Of a DNA stretch of 64,000 bases, positions 63,517 to 64,000 are shown in pieces. The DNA lies in assembly GCA_951640165.1 (NCBI GenBank), contig OX621260.1, positions 17,316,001 through 17,380,000 of the forward strand, written 5' to 3'. A program made the position numbers and the translations under genes. The notes below the pieces were generated by a model, which was not told the origin of the DNA, did no database searches, and was given only the letters and a program-made list of their open reading frames with translations. Source of the stretch: Pseudoips prasinana (taxonomy: Eukaryota; Arthropoda; Insecta; Lepidoptera; Nolidae). Every line of letters starts with the position of its first letter. The first letter of the stretch is position 1.

Positions 63517-64000
63517 GGCAGGTTGGCGTGGATTGTAGATACTTACCTTTCACGCCACAGGTCGTGGGTTCGATTCCCACCCAGGACAGATTTTGTGTGC
63601 ATGAACATGTCTGTTTGTCCTGCTAATCTATACATATAATAAAATCGTAATCAAGTCAAAACTGTACATTGAATATTTTTTTAAAGGGATACTTGGGGCG
63701 TGATCTGCAATGGATATAGGAGCTAAAAATATCTTTTTTAGAATTTTTGTCTGTTTATCTGTTTGTCTGTATGTATGTCCGGGCTAAACTCAAAAATTAA
63801 TGCAAAATTTGAAGTAAATCCATGCAGTACATGGATTTACTTCAAATTTTGCATGAATATTACTAAGAGGTCGGGTCAACATATAGGCTACATATTATCA
63901 CGCTATCACATGCGGGGGACGAGCTGTGATACTTTATAAAGTTTAACGCGGGTAAAACCGCGGGGCACAGCTAGTATGTAATATATAAGTAATCTGGTTT
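63517..64000 (+). mobile_element. SINE-A split by a Helitron, cut by window end
   Basis: Head and box B (GGTTCGATTCC) to TCTGTTTGTCCTG at 63622; the body resumes after the Helitron with TATGTAATATATAAGTAATC and TGGTTT at the window end. Confidence 0.83.
63627..63974 (+). mobile_element. Helitron Hel-1 copy 4 with internal inverted duplication
   Basis: TCTATACATATAATAAAATC at the 5' end; ACGCGGGTAAAACCGCGGGG and CTAG at 63971-63974; A|T flanks. TGCAAAATTTGAAGTAAATC CATG (63801-63824) is followed after 5 bases by its exact complement (63830-63853), and the rest of the element continues from there. Confidence 0.88.

Overview
The window reads as repeat-dense, AT-rich nuclear DNA of a lepidopteran (butterfly or moth). 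Supporting signs are Helitrons ending in a GC hairpin plus CTAG (including the Lep1 type), tRNA-derived SINEs with an ATT-rich tail, RTE-type LINE 3' ends that run into ATG microsatellites, and a mori-like mariner. There is no bacterial-style gene organisation. Most of the window looks like intron or intergenic DNA.

Only one host coding exon is convincing: 54991-55140 (+), flanked by good splice sites and encoding part of a matrix metalloproteinase (MMP) catalytic domain. Far upstream on the same strand, at 19631-19658, a 20-nt pyrimidine run, AG and GTGAGT lie directly together. This is the signature of a recursive (ratchet) splice site. It sits beside a GC-rich, repeat-poor island (18731-19650). 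The simplest reading is that much of the window is a very long MMP intron spliced in steps, but this is an inference.

Autonomous-type mobile elements: (1) a Ty3/gypsy LTR retrotransposon on the minus strand (31527-37175) with LTRs that look identical, an ATAT target duplication, a gag-protease ORF, a pol ORF, and an integrase tail separated by a one-base frameshift. Between protease and reverse transcriptase lies a 531-bp AT-rich segment with intron-like, phase-0 borders. (2) A complete mariner (15427-16714, TA duplication) with an uninterrupted DD34D transposase. (3) 5'-truncated LINE pieces at 42897-44087, 42235-42525, 26617-26862, 52829-53134 and 61060-61540, plus several LINE tails.

Family names used here. 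SINE-A: tRNA-derived, body ending in a GATCAGATGGCCGTGTGT-like motif and an ATT tail; full copy 46938-47215. SINE-A2: the same body with another tRNA-like head. SINE-B: head with box B GGTTCAAATCC, 3' end GGAGGACATTATT; full copy 14021-14390. SINE-C: head at 41001-41080, tail of the GTACCCCGCG type. MITE-A: 141-bp near-perfect hairpin, seven copies plus one arm. MITE-B: 109-127-bp hairpin, three copies. MITE-C: TIR CAACATGTAAC, two copies. MITE-D: TIR CAGGGTGGCCGAG. Hel-1 to Hel-4: non-autonomous Helitrons distinguished by their 5' ends.

Nesting is common: LINE in Helitron (42768-44124), Helitron in SINE (63517-64000 and 17863-18495), LINE tail in SINE (29095-29440) and SINE in minisatellite (10496-11560). 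Near the right end, three large hairpins stand side by side inside an outer inverted repeat (62034-63040). Between these elements are AT-rich stretches in which no gene can be supported.
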